Source: an uncultured Sphingobacteriales bacterium
GTDB taxonomy: Bacteria > Bacteroidota > Bacteroidia > Chitinophagales > Chitinophagaceae
NCBI GenBank assembly: GCA_937991535.1
Contig: CALKHN010000050.1
Span: forward strand, 1 to 15,123
Direction: 5' to 3'
Length of the DNA stretch: 15,123 nt
A program made the translations under genes and the position numbers. The notes under the pieces were generated by a model that saw only the letters and a list, made by a program, of their open reading frames with translations, had not been told where the DNA came from and made no database searches. Positions 7,520 to 15,011 of this stretch are shown here, in pieces. Position 1 is the first letter of the stretch. The number at the start of each line of letters is the position of its first letter.

Positions 7520-7704
7520 TTTTAGCCGCTTAAGTCGTAAACGAGTTACATGTAATGGTATTCTGTAACAACTACAAGCGGTTAATGTTGATCAACCGGT
7601 TAAATTCAATGCCTGCAATAGCGGTCTATTGCTGAGATCACAGTAGTTGTTGCGATTCTTTACCAAAAACCGGCAATACCATCTGGCAATGATAGCGGCT
7701 AAAA
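7520..7704. repeat. Nested inverted repeats between convergent genes
   Basis: The gap between the convergent oxidoreductase and mobA genes contains a nested palindrome. The outer arms TTTTAGCCGCT (7520-7530) and AGCGGCTAAAA (7694-7704) match perfectly. Inside them AACAACTAC lies near 7567-7575 and GTAGTTGTT at 7643-7651. Further in are the perfect palindrome GTTGATCAAC (7587-7596) and a seven-base-pair hairpin GCAATAG-CGGT-CTATTGC (7615-7632). It could serve as a bidirectional transcription end or be a non-autonomous palindromic element. It does not resemble repeats A-C in sequence. There is no clear T-run after the inner hairpin. Confidence 0.6.
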
Positions 7705-7712
7705 TTGTCGTT

Positions 7713-8336
7713 TCATTCGTGCATCCATGGCTGTTTTTTACCCAGGATCCTTCTCACCTTTTCCGCATCTTCCGGCGTATTCACATTCATTAAGGCTTCA
7801 GGATTTTTCGGCTTTAAAATAAGGGTGTCACTATTAATCAATATCTTTTGCGGGTAGGTGTTTCCGATCCCCAAAAAATTCAGCAAAACCAGGTAACTTT
7901 TCGGCTCCCAAATGGTTATCAATGGTTCGGGAAGTCCGTCAAACGGGCTTTCGTAAGTTGTGGCAACTTTTTCGGTATTTCTGTTTTCAATTAAAAATCC
8001 TAAAGATTTTTCATCCAGTAAAGGCAAATCACAGGCTACAACCAACCAGGCTTTATCGCCCTGTGAGCGAAGTGCAGAAAGTATTCCGCCAATGGGTCCC
8101 ATGTTCAAAAACGTGTCGGGCAGGGGTTTATAAGCGGCATCAACATCTTTTGCCTGTTCAGGGCGGCAGGAAATATAAACTTCCCCGCAAAATTTATTGA
8201 GCATATCAGCCACCCAATAGCGGTGCTCCCTGCCGTTCCATTTTATTAAGTCCTTATCTGTGCCCATGCGCCTGCTTCTGCCCCCCGCAAGTACCAGCCC
8301 GTTTAATGGAGGGATATGCTTATCTTTTGAAATCAT
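7713..8336 (-). CDS. mobA: Molybdenum cofactor guanylyltransferase MobA
   Basis: MobA transfers GMP from GTP to Mo-molybdopterin to make the MGD form needed by the formate dehydrogenase-like enzyme. Counting from the start chosen here, the nucleotide-binding signature LAGGRSRRMGTDK lies at 16-28, GPIGGILSAL at 80-89, the metal-binding CDLP at 102-105, and the typical MNVNTPEDAEKV near the C-terminus. I chose ATG 8336-8334 because it puts the LAGG motif about 15 residues from the N-terminus, as is usual, and gives 207 residues. An in-frame ATG at 8399 would add 21 residues that read like an out-of-frame translation of the small ORF upstream. The chosen start overlaps the end of that ORF by 17 nt, suggesting translational coupling within a moaA-mobA operon. 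Confidence 0.92.
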   Translation of the reverse strand: MISKDKHIPPLNGLVLAGGRSRRMGTDKDLIKWNGREHRYWVADMLNKFCGEVYISCRPEQAKDVDAAYKPLPDTFLNMGPIGGILSALRSQGDKAWLVVACDLPLLDEKSLGFLIENRNTEKVATTYESPFDGLPEPLITIWEPKSYLVLLNFLGIGNTYPQKILINSDTLILKPKNPEALMNVNTPEDAEKVRRILGKKQPWMHE

Positions 8337-8424
8337 TTTTGCCGCCGGTTTTAACTTCAATGTTTGTGGCGCCATGGATGACAATTTCATGCTGCTCATT
8401 CATATCAGTAATGTTATCCATCAT
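8320..8424 (-). CDS. Small 34-residue ORF between moaA and mobA
   Basis: The tandem ATGs at 8424 and 8421 begin one base after the moaA stop, and the frame ends with TAA at 8322-8320, inside the 5' end of mobA. The product contains MNEQHEIVIHG and IEVKTGGKNDFKR. It is hydrophilic, without a signal or membrane segment, and not recognised. The tight fit, with a one-base gap to moaA and a 17-nt overlap with mobA, argues for a translated ORF that couples the two genes. Alternatively it is a chance ORF and mobA begins further upstream. Confidence 0.45.
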   Translation of the reverse strand: MMDNITDMNEQHEIVIHGATNIEVKTGGKNDFKR

Positions 8425-8425
8425 C

Positions 8426-9412
8426 TTATCCTCCTATTGATGCCATGGATTCGTGTTCGCGGTGTTGAGCTACCAGCATATGTTGTGCTTCCCATCCGTC
8501 CAGTGTTTTTTTCAGAATAGCATCCGTTATTAAAAGCTTTAGTTCTTCATTGGTCTTTCCTTCACGCAAAGCGTCTTTGAGGTTTAATTTACCGGCATCG
8601 TACAGGCAGGTTCTTACAACACCGGTTGGCGTAATACGAACGCGATTGCATGAGCCGCAAAACAACCGGGTATAAGCTGCAATGATTCCCACATCGCCTT
8701 TATGACCGGGAATGGTATAATGATACGCCGTAGCGTGTGGTGGATCTGTAGCTTTACCAATGGAAGGAAAATGCTCCCGGATGTGATCCAAAATGTGCAG
8801 GTAATTCCAACTCAGCGAAACTTCGCGACTTTTTCCGTTAAATGGCATTTCCTCTATGAAGCGAACACTTACCGGCAGCGCTTTCGTTAACTGAACCAAA
8901 GGAATAATGTCATCAATATTCCTGTTTTCCATTACAACGGTATTGATTTTTACTTTGATGCCATATTCCAGCAGTTTATCCATTGTGGACAGAACCTTAT
9001 CAAGCCCGTTCCGGTGGGCTATTTGAGTAAAGCGGTCATTATCTAATGTATCCAGACTCAGGTTCACTGATTTTATACCGATTTTTTTTAATTCAGGAAC
9101 CAAAGGAGCAGTTAGTAACCCGTTGGTGGTAAGCGTAAGTTCCTTGAGTCCGGGAATCCGGGAAATGCTTTTTAAAAACGACAACAGACCTTTTCTTACA
9201 AAAGGCTCACCTCCGGTAACGCGGATCTTTTCAACACCCATTTTTACAAATAGAGAACATATCCGCAACATTTCTTCATAAGTCATCAGTTCATTGCGGG
9301 GTAACCAGTTCAAGCCTTCTTCAGGCATACAATAGGTGCACCGGAGATTGCACCGGTCTGTAACAGCCAGCCGCAAATAACTTATTGTGCGTCCATAACT
9401 ATCTGTAATCAT
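8426..9412 (-). CDS. moaA: GTP 3',8-cyclase MoaA (molybdenum cofactor biosynthesis)
   Basis: A 328-residue radical-SAM enzyme that, with MoaC, converts GTP to cyclic pyranopterin monophosphate, the first step of molybdopterin synthesis. The radical-SAM cluster is CNLRCTYC (C21, C25, C28). VTGGEP at 65-70 is the SAM-binding loop. The second [4Fe-4S] cluster that binds GTP is FCGSCNRVRITPTGVVRTC (C252, C255, C269). The C-terminal double glycine (MASIGG) essential in MoaA is present. The start at 9412 gives the usual N-terminus (DSYGRTISYLRLAVTDRCN). It is the first gene of a leftward operon with the small ORF and mobA. MoaC, MoaD, MoaE and MoeA are not in the window. Confidence 0.97.
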   Translation of the reverse strand: MITDSYGRTISYLRLAVTDRCNLRCTYCMPEEGLNWLPRNELMTYEEMLRICSLFVKMGVEKIRVTGGEPFVRKGLLSFLKSISRIPGLKELTLTTNGLLTAPLVPELKKIGIKSVNLSLDTLDNDRFTQIAHRNGLDKVLSTMDKLLEYGIKVKINTVVMENRNIDDIIPLVQLTKALPVSVRFIEEMPFNGKSREVSLSWNYLHILDHIREHFPSIGKATDPPHATAYHYTIPGHKGDVGIIAAYTRLFCGSCNRVRITPTGVVRTCLYDAGKLNLKDALREGKTNEELKLLITDAILKKTLDGWEAQHMLVAQHREHESMASIGG

Positions 9413-9573
9413 TACTTTAGTTTATACGGCGAATGGTACAGCGAACCACTGTGCTACTTTCCAAAAGAGCGATGCTGTCAAATTTACTTCATCCGTGTAA
9501 ATATCAGTCCCAAATCTTTTTCCCAGGTATGAAAACCTTGCTGGTCAATTTCCGAATACGGTTCTGAAGCTCT

Positions 9574-10051
9574 TTAAACTTTATTCAGGTTGTTTTGAAT
9601 GTGCTGCATGGATTGCGTTACTGTTTTGATTGCTTCCCTGTAAAGCATACTGTTTCGTTTATTCAGCGATTCAAGTAATGAAATATATTCCGACATGTAT
9701 TTTACGGAAAACCCATATTCAATATTGGCAATGCCGGCGCTGTTATCAATGATATCAGCATACTTGGTGGTTTGCGCGTCTGTACTGATGTATTTTAGCC
9801 TGCCGTTTTCCATCTTTGCTCAAAAATTTCGTAAAGAAATGACCTTATATCTTCTTCCGGCACCGTTGTGTCTTCAAGAACATCGTGCAGCAATGCCGCA
9901 GAGAGCAATACCTCGCCGGTACTTACTTTATTGCAGGTTTGCATTACGTGCACTACGTGATGGCTAAAGGTTTCGTCGGCAATTTTTTTTGTTGACCCTC
10001 GTGGGCTTTTGCCGCAAAGGCCTGAACTTTTTCTATCAGTGTAGTGTCCAT
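9574..10051 (-). pseudogene. HD-domain (RelA/SpoT hydrolase-like) protein, frameshifted and internally deleted
   Basis: Translation from ATG 10051 gives MDTTLIEKVQAFAAKAHEGQQKK and then breaks in a run of eight A (9983-9990 on the plus strand, as T). One base later the frame continues as ADETFSHHVVHVMQTC and ALLHDVLEDTTVPEEDIRS, ending at 9795. This is the HD metal-binding region (HxxxH and HD). In a third frame, starting near ATG 9813, comes STDAQTTKYADIIDN followed by a helical tail to 9574, matching the C-terminal half of the same family. From memory, intact relatives have about 30-40 more residues between these halves. The gene is therefore broken by a one-base loss in the homopolymer plus an internal deletion with a second frame change. 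The 79-codon ORF at 9574-9813 is a fragment of this gene, not a gene of its own. The family hydrolyses nucleotides, possibly ppGpp. Confidence 0.8.
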
Positions 10052-10061
10052 TACTACGCTA

Positions 10062-10508
10062 TTAATTTGTATATCTCCGAATGGCTTTTATGGTTAGCGC
10101 GGTAGCCAGTCCACCCAGGATGTATAAGCTCACCGTTAATATTTTCGTTTTTGTTGTTCTGGTAACAGGTTCATCATTCAGTCCCATCGGCGCAGGCAAC
10201 GAAATAGCGCCTATACCCGCAATCAGGCCGTATCCCGCTCCTCTGAGTAAAAGGTTTTCGTCATTTGCACCCCCAATCATAGCATAGTAACCCGTGTTTG
10301 CTCCCAGGTCACCGGCTAATGTAAGTCCCGTTAAAGTATTTCCTGTTGGCGGTTCCGCATCAGCATTTTGAAACGCCCTGGTTACGGCTTCCCCGCCTAT
10401 GATATCTATCCTGGGTGCATCTTTATCAAAACGTGCAAGTGCCTGGTGTGCGATGTTTAAAACTACCGAGCCTGCAAGGCCGCCTAATATATTTTCTACA
10501 ACTTTCAT
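10062..10508 (-). CDS. Hypothetical small glycine-rich membrane protein
   Basis: A 148-residue protein that I do not recognise. Hydrophobic, glycine- and alanine-rich segments lie at about 6-24, 86-106 and 122-141, separated by charged stretches such as RFDKDAPRID (26-35) and DEPVTRTTKTK (112-122). The C-terminus is basic (KAIRRYTN). This suggests a small inner-membrane protein with two or three membrane segments. It lies 10 bp upstream of the broken HD-domain gene on the same strand, so the two were probably co-transcribed. The function is unknown. Confidence 0.75.
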   Translation of the reverse strand: MKVVENILGGLAGSVVLNIAHQALARFDKDAPRIDIIGGEAVTRAFQNADAEPPTGNTLTGLTLAGDLGANTGYYAMIGGANDENLLLRGAGYGLIAGIGAISLPAPMGLNDEPVTRTTKTKILTVSLYILGGLATALTIKAIRRYTN

Positions 10509-11032
10509 AGTTTCTGTATTTAAATTTATTACGTTGTCTTTTTTATGATCTGTTGATTGTGGGCTTCCGGGAGATTGATTTTATATATTAATTGCAATTT
10601 GCATGCCGCCGAAATTCAGTGTACTTGTCAGGAAAATTGAGGAAATTGTTGCCCAATGATTGATTTCTCTGATCGCTGGTATTTAACAGACAGAGACAGC
10701 GCTATTTTTCTTCCGGCTGCATATTGTTTATCAGCCAAATTATTGTTCCTTCTTTTTTACTTTTGACTCATTGGGAGCCCTGACGGCAGATATCCTCACG
10801 TAATTTTACCACTATCAGCGGAGAATATCCATACAACTCAATTGTATAATAAGTAAAAATAATTGTATTCTATACATTTATACATCGGATTCTGCATAAA
10901 TACGGGTTGTTAAGAGGAAAGTCTTAATGCACCTTCATCGTAATTTTCCTGCAGTGTAGAAGAAGAATGACTGATCATTTATATTAAGCACTATTTTTTA
11001 ACAGTGCAAACCAGTGTTTCTTTGTGTAACAA

Positions 11033-11143
11033 ATCCAATGATCCTTATCCAATATCCGAATCCGATAATCCAGTTGATCCGGTATCCATGATGAACATCC
11101 CGATCCTGCGACAGCCCTTGCAGAACCAGAACAACACCTGATC
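11033..11143. repeat. ATCC-rich degenerate short repeat tract
   Basis: The tetramer ATCC occurs about eleven times in 110 bp (for example 11041, 11047, 11076, 11096 and 11102), with irregular spacing of 5-13 bp and mixed flanks such as GATCC and TATCC. It resembles a decayed tandem repeat or a cluster of binding sites. Forward frames contain stops and give no plausible protein. Confidence 0.5.
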
Positions 11144-11203
11144 CAATACCCTAAGGAAGAACAGCAATGTATTTTAACCGTCCGTCAAAATCATTGCAAT
11201 TGT

Positions 11204-11288
11204 AACAACAGAAAATGGTGCAGCGCTTTGCGTTGCTGATTAAACGGATCCCCTTCACAACCTTAATCTATTGCCATTTTCTGTTGTT
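11204..11288 (+). repeat. 15-bp perfect inverted repeat with internal hairpin and following T-run
   Basis: AACAACAGAAAATGG (11204-11218) is matched exactly by its reverse complement at 11274-11288. The right arm runs directly into TTTTTT, so on the plus strand this looks like an intrinsic terminator with a 55-nt loop. The loop contains its own hairpin GCAGCG-CTTTG-CGTTGC. No plus-strand gene lies upstream, so it may end an unannotated RNA or be part of a structured RNA. Confidence 0.55.
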
Positions 11289-11372
11289 TTTTAAAAGCTT
11301 AATCAAGACTCCTTTCCGAAAATGGGCCTTATTAATAAAAATCAAGCGTGAACTTTTCTTAACTCTATTCAT

Positions 11373-11408
11373 AAAAAAAGGGGCAGCATAGAAATGCACC
11401 CCGTTTTT
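11373..11408. terminator. Strong intrinsic terminator, usable in both directions
   Basis: A stem GGGG-CA-GCAT, loop AGAA and ATGC-A-CCCC (11380-11402) is flanked by A-runs on the left and T-runs on the right. It can therefore terminate transcription on either strand. Read on the minus strand it ends in seven T. No gene ends next to it on the plus strand, and the nearest minus-strand gene upstream ends at 11637. Confidence 0.75.
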
Positions 11409-11436
11409 AAATCCAATATCCTATGAAAAACCAGTG

Positions 11437-11444
11437 CAAATATA
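11437..11444 (-). promoter_or_regulatory. Possible Bacteroidota -7 promoter box
   Basis: On the minus strand this reads TATATTTG, matching the Bacteroidota -7 consensus TAnnTTTG. The -33 region does not show a clear TTTG. If it is active, transcription would start near 11430 and stop at the terminator at 11373-11408, giving an RNA of about 55-60 nt. Confidence 0.35.
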
Positions 11445-11636
11445 AGTTTACATTTAATCAGTTTAAGGTTTAATCAGTAGCTATTCGATGGTTAGCCCGA
11501 ATGCTTCGATGAATGATCTATGCCGGTACTAACGAGTTAGAAGCGCTTTTACAAAATCATCATCCGTTTACACTGTTTAATTTTCCGCAACAAGCTATTT
11601 ATACCGGCTGGTAATAATGGGTAATTTGACATGCGG

Positions 11637-12653
11637 TTAAAATTTGCCTTTTCTTTCCTGGTAATGGGTAGGTTTATTGATGGTTTGTCCGCCGTGCTTT
11701 AACCATTCCGCCTGTATCTCCATCATTTGTTTTAGCTGCACTTTTGGATATCCGAACAAACGGCAGGCTTCACCTGCATTGCTCAGCAAAGCGGTGTCTT
11801 GCTCTTCGTTCACCAATACCGTCGTTTTACCAAACATTTTTCCAAATTCGTGCGCGGCCCATCTTACCGGAATAATTTCCGGGCCTGTTATATTTATTGT
11901 TTTAGCCGGTGTTTCGCAATACAGCAGCGCCCTGATGGCCATTTCGTTGGCATCGCCCTGCCAGATGGAGTTGATATGCCCCATGCTGACATCAATGGGT
12001 TTGTTCTCCATTACGGAACGGGCAATTTCGGGCAGTACACCATAGCTTACGTCACTGGCATAATTAAGCCGGTAAATAAAGAGGGGAGTGTTGTGCTTAG
12101 ATGACTGGTATTGAAATAAACGCTCCCTGCCCAGGCACGACTGGGCGTATTCTCCCACTGGTTCCGGCTCTGTATGCTCGGTGGCGCCGCCGGATGTTAC
12201 GGTCACAAGCGGATATACGTTTCCGGTAGAAAAAACCACTATACGGGAGTCTTTGTACTTTTCGGCTACCCGTCCCGGTAAGTAGGTATTCATCGCCCAG
12301 GTAAAATATTCTTTTCCTGTTGTGCCAAACTTTGTACCGGCCAGGTACAGCACATTTTCTGCAAAGGGCAGCGCCTGCAACTGTTCGTCTTCCAGCAGGT
12401 CGGCCTGCAGCGTTATTACCCCGGCCTGCTCCAGGCTTTCCCGAACACCGGGTTCAGAAAAACGCGAAACGGCTGTTACCTTTTTTGATAGGCCCGCCCT
12501 TTCAATGGCTTGCCGGGTAAGCTTTGCCAGTGCCGGCCCCATTTTGCCACCTGCGCCCAAAATTATGATATCGCCCTGTATTTTGGTTATATCGGTTAGC
12601 AATGCCGGCGAAGGCTGCAGCAATTGTTCGTATGCAGTTTCAATACCTTTCAT
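11637..12653 (-). CDS. NAD-dependent epimerase/dehydratase family protein with altered active site
   Basis: A 338-residue cytoplasmic protein of the extended short-chain dehydrogenase type. The Rossmann glycine motif is ILGAGGKMG (31-39), followed by a DLL at 85-87, VLYLAGTKFG (101-110), the serine region STGNVYP (142-148), and Y169 in EYAQSC. Extended SDR enzymes carry YxxxK, but here the lysine position is cysteine (YAQSC, C173), so classical dehydrogenase catalysis is doubtful. I chose ATG 12653-12651 because residues upstream of it, from an in-frame ATG at 12716, look like translated spacer (ILLILIKNN). The substrate is unknown, perhaps a sugar nucleotide or sugar acid. It appears to be a single gene, as the next gene upstream has its own terminator. 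Confidence 0.85.
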   Translation of the reverse strand: MKGIETAYEQLLQPSPALLTDITKIQGDIIILGAGGKMGPALAKLTRQAIERAGLSKKVTAVSRFSEPGVRESLEQAGVITLQADLLEDEQLQALPFAENVLYLAGTKFGTTGKEYFTWAMNTYLPGRVAEKYKDSRIVVFSTGNVYPLVTVTSGGATEHTEPEPVGEYAQSCLGRERLFQYQSSKHNTPLFIYRLNYASDVSYGVLPEIARSVMENKPIDVSMGHINSIWQGDANEMAIRALLYCETPAKTINITGPEIIPVRWAAHEFGKMFGKTTVLVNEEQDTALLSNAGEACRLFGYPKVQLKQMMEIQAEWLKHGGQTINKPTHYQERKGKF

Positions 12654-12884
12654 GTTATTTTTTATCAGGATCAGAAGAATAGCTTTATGGTATAAAAATA
12701 TGGATTGTTGACTCACTTTGGTACATCAGCCGCGAAGCATTATTGTAACTGAACTTTTGGGGTTATGTAAAATAGCCGGTAAACTCTATATCTGGTAAGG
12801 TATCAATAGCTAAAGCGGTTTGCACAAAGAAAACCGCGGTAAAGAAAAAAACAGAGTGTAATAAGCAATGAAGAAGAGGTGATG

Positions 12885-12927
12885 ATGAAAAAATAAGTGG
12901 TTTTATTTTCCGGAGAAATAAAACCAC
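12885..12927 (-). terminator. Intrinsic terminator overlapping the end of the upstream gene
   Basis: A perfect 12-bp stem, GTGGTTTTATTT (12897-12908) and AAATAAAACCAC (12916-12927), encloses a seven-base loop. On the minus strand it is followed by TTATTTTTT. The stem covers the stop codon and last codons of the gene at 12903-13352, so that gene ends its own transcript within its coding sequence. Confidence 0.8.
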
Positions 12928-13352
12928 AGCAAAAAGGCGGCGAGCAGCACCAAAAACAGGAAGGTCCAAATACCCCCATGGTCATTGTTCTTTTTCCATA
13001 TCAGTGCAGATGATGCTTCGGTTGTAAATGTTCTTTTCATCAATCCCAGAAAATCATAGAATGCATCCTGCACATTGTCTTTGGTGGCGGCGCCGTTCTC
13101 TGGTTTTGTTGCTTCAATATTGATTATAGTACTGTCTTCCGACTCGGGAATGAGTTTTACGGAAATGATTACAATACAAAAAGACTTTATCCAGCCGAAA
13201 AGAAATGAATTTGATGATATATTCTTATAATATGATTCAGGATAATCTTTCCCTTTATCCAATAGCTCACCAATGGTGTCTTTCACCGTTTCAATTTCAC
13301 GGTCAACTTTCAGCACCGTTTTAATAGCAGATGTATGTATTTTCTCTTTCAT
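12903..13352 (-). CDS. Hypothetical protein with C-terminal membrane anchor
   Basis: A 149-residue protein of unknown family. The first 120 residues are soluble, with alternating β-strand-like hydrophobic segments (SFCIVIISVKLIPE near 57-70, STIINIEAT near 74-82) and charged helices. A single hydrophobic segment at about 127-146 precedes the C-terminal SGK, which suggests a tail-anchored membrane protein facing the cytoplasm. There is no signal peptide. A strong hairpin terminator overlaps its stop codon, and the gene on either side is separated by more than 200 bp, so it is probably monocistronic. Confidence 0.7.
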   Translation of the reverse strand: MKEKIHTSAIKTVLKVDREIETVKDTIGELLDKGKDYPESYYKNISSNSFLFGWIKSFCIVIISVKLIPESEDSTIINIEATKPENGAATKDNVQDAFYDFLGLMKRTFTTEASSALIWKKNNDHGGIWTFLFLVLLAAFLLWFYFSGK

Positions 13353-13676
13353 CTAACTATACTTATTATTTAATAGTGCAATCTTCCTGCCATATTGTGT
13401 TCCGCGGGGGCTTGTTTAGGGGATGTTAACAAATAGGATATTAATGTTAATTCTATTGAAATTAAACAGGGAAGGTAATTTATTGAGAAATTCGGATGGC
13501 TGATGTTTTAACCACTCCGGAATGTGAAAGCGGCAGCGAAATGAAGCTGAAATTACAGTCGTTACCGATTGTTTTTTTGTTGTATTTGATGATAAAGAAA
13601 CCCGAATCAAATTATATATATTTCACCTTACTGAGGAAATAAAAAAGCTGTTCCCAATGCTGAAAAAACAATGACA
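13353..13676. other. Intergenic region, nothing definite
   Basis: This 324-bp AT-rich spacer lies between two leftward genes. A 64-codon minus-strand frame at 13416-13610 reads like noncoding translation and is not accepted. It should contain the promoter of the 12903-13352 gene, but only imperfect TAnnTTTG-like sequence (TATAATTTG, minus strand near 13610) is seen. Confidence 0.5.
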
Positions 13677-14927
13677 TCACCCGAATCTTTCCACTCTAAA
13701 AGGCTTCAGATCAATACTGCTTTTTTCTTCATTTACAATTTCACTCACTAATTTCCCGGTTCCCGCCCCCAAACTTAATCCGAGCATAGCATGGCCGGTG
13801 GCCACCACCACATTGTTGTAGCTTTTTATCTTCCCTATATAGGGCAATCCATCGGCCGAACAGGGACGGTAACCGTACCACAATTTATCCTGTGGAGGCA
13901 TCGGTACATCAAATTCGGGGTAGAACCTTTTCACCGCATTTAAAATGCCTTTCACCCTTTGATAACGTGGTGGGGTAGACGTAGATACTACCTCCATCGT
14001 TCCTCCAAAGCGGATCTTATTGCCGTCCATGGGCGTAATGGCTACTCTTCCTTCGGCTAATACGGCCGGGTGGTTCAGGCGATAAGGTGAGTTTTCAAGG
14101 GTTACCGAATAGCCGCGACCGGGCATCAGCGGAATTTTAGTATTAACCATTGCAGCTACGTCGCGGCTCCATGCTCCTGTAGCTATCACCACTGCAGCTG
14201 CATCGAAATCTTCGCTGGGCGTTATCACTTTTTTTACTGTGGTTCCGTTCTTTTCAAAACCGGTTACAGGGGCGCTGCCCACGAGCTTCACTCCGTTTTG
14301 CTGTAAAAGTGAAAGCAATCCCTGCATTAACTTATTGGGGTATAAGTGGGCATCGCATTTAAACAATATAGCGCCAATGGCATTGATTTTTGTATGCGGT
14401 TCCAGTTGTCTCAATTCTTCTGCATTCAGCAATAAGGCTTCCAGCCCAAGCGCTCTTGCCTGTTCAACCGTATGATATGCATGTTCTGCTACAGGTTGGG
14501 TTTGAAATATTTCCAGTAACCCTTTATGCTCGTAAGCAAAATCGAATCCTGGGATTGCTGCCCAGGTTTCATATTCTTTTTGACTCAGTAAAGCGATATC
14601 ACGTAAAGGGATAGCCGAAACTGTTACATGCCGGGTATTTGCACTCCGTGCAAATTTCAATCCCCAGTCGGCCAGCGACCGGTTAAGGGAAGGTTGTACA
14701 TAAAAAGGGCTTTGCTTATTGAACATCCACTTAAAGCCCTTCCAAACAATACCGGGGGTAGCTAAAGGAATAAAATGGCTCGGACAAACATAGCCGGCGT
14801 TGCCGTAGGAACAATTGTTTGAGAAATCATCTTTATCCAATACTGTTACTTTATAACCCAACTGTTGCAGGTAATAGGCGGAGCTTAAGCCCATGATACC
14901 ACCGCCAATAACAACCACATGCTTCAT
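13677..14927 (-). CDS. FAD-dependent D-amino-acid dehydrogenase-like oxidoreductase (DadA family)
   Basis: A 416-residue flavoprotein of the DAO/DadA superfamily, which oxidises D-amino acids (or D-hydroxyproline in some relatives) to imino or keto acids. The FAD-binding dinucleotide motif is at the extreme N-terminus, VVVIGGGIMGLSSAYYL (4-20), with D31 after the second strand. YGNAG lies at 41-45. The C-terminal FAD motif GYRPCSADGLPYIG is at 352-365, followed by ATGHAMLGLSLGAGTGKL (376-393). The length is normal for DadA. No other amino-acid catabolism gene lies in the window, so the substrate is not fixed by context. Confidence 0.9.
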   Translation of the reverse strand: MKHVVVIGGGIMGLSSAYYLQQLGYKVTVLDKDDFSNNCSYGNAGYVCPSHFIPLATPGIVWKGFKWMFNKQSPFYVQPSLNRSLADWGLKFARSANTRHVTVSAIPLRDIALLSQKEYETWAAIPGFDFAYEHKGLLEIFQTQPVAEHAYHTVEQARALGLEALLLNAEELRQLEPHTKINAIGAILFKCDAHLYPNKLMQGLLSLLQQNGVKLVGSAPVTGFEKNGTTVKKVITPSEDFDAAAVVIATGAWSRDVAAMVNTKIPLMPGRGYSVTLENSPYRLNHPAVLAEGRVAITPMDGNKIRFGGTMEVVSTSTPPRYQRVKGILNAVKRFYPEFDVPMPPQDKLWYGYRPCSADGLPYIGKIKSYNNVVVATGHAMLGLSLGAGTGKLVSEIVNEEKSSIDLKPFRVERFG

Positions 14928-15011
14928 TAAAATTGTATTGATCCTTTTTTGTTAAATTAAAACTAATCTCCCGAAGTTCACTAATAAGCGGCGTATTTCA
15001 AAAAGAATGGT

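Larger units (their letters stand above)
10509..11636. other. 1.1-kb gene-free region with several non-coding signals
   Basis: No credible ORF is seen on either strand. The contents are listed separately: an ATCC-rich tract, a 15-bp inverted repeat with a T-run, a strong terminator and a possible minus-strand promoter. The stretch around 10830-10880 is very AT-rich, with repeated AATTGTAT words and a small inverted repeat ATACAA/TTGTAT. The region separates leftward genes on both sides, so it should include the promoter of the 10062-10508 gene. I could not locate that promoter. Confidence 0.6.

Noticed and set aside
9574..9813. A 79-codon gene of its own
   Set aside because: The sequence matches the C-terminal half of the HD-domain family whose N-terminal half lies directly upstream in other frames, so it is part of a broken gene.
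9983..9990. Programmed ribosomal frameshift at the A8 run
   Set aside because: A one-base shift would restore only the next part. A further frame change and a deletion of conserved residues downstream show the gene is decayed.
12763..12985. Short minus-strand frames rich in F, L and C
   Set aside because: They overlap the tail-anchored protein gene and its terminator in other frames, with low-complexity composition.
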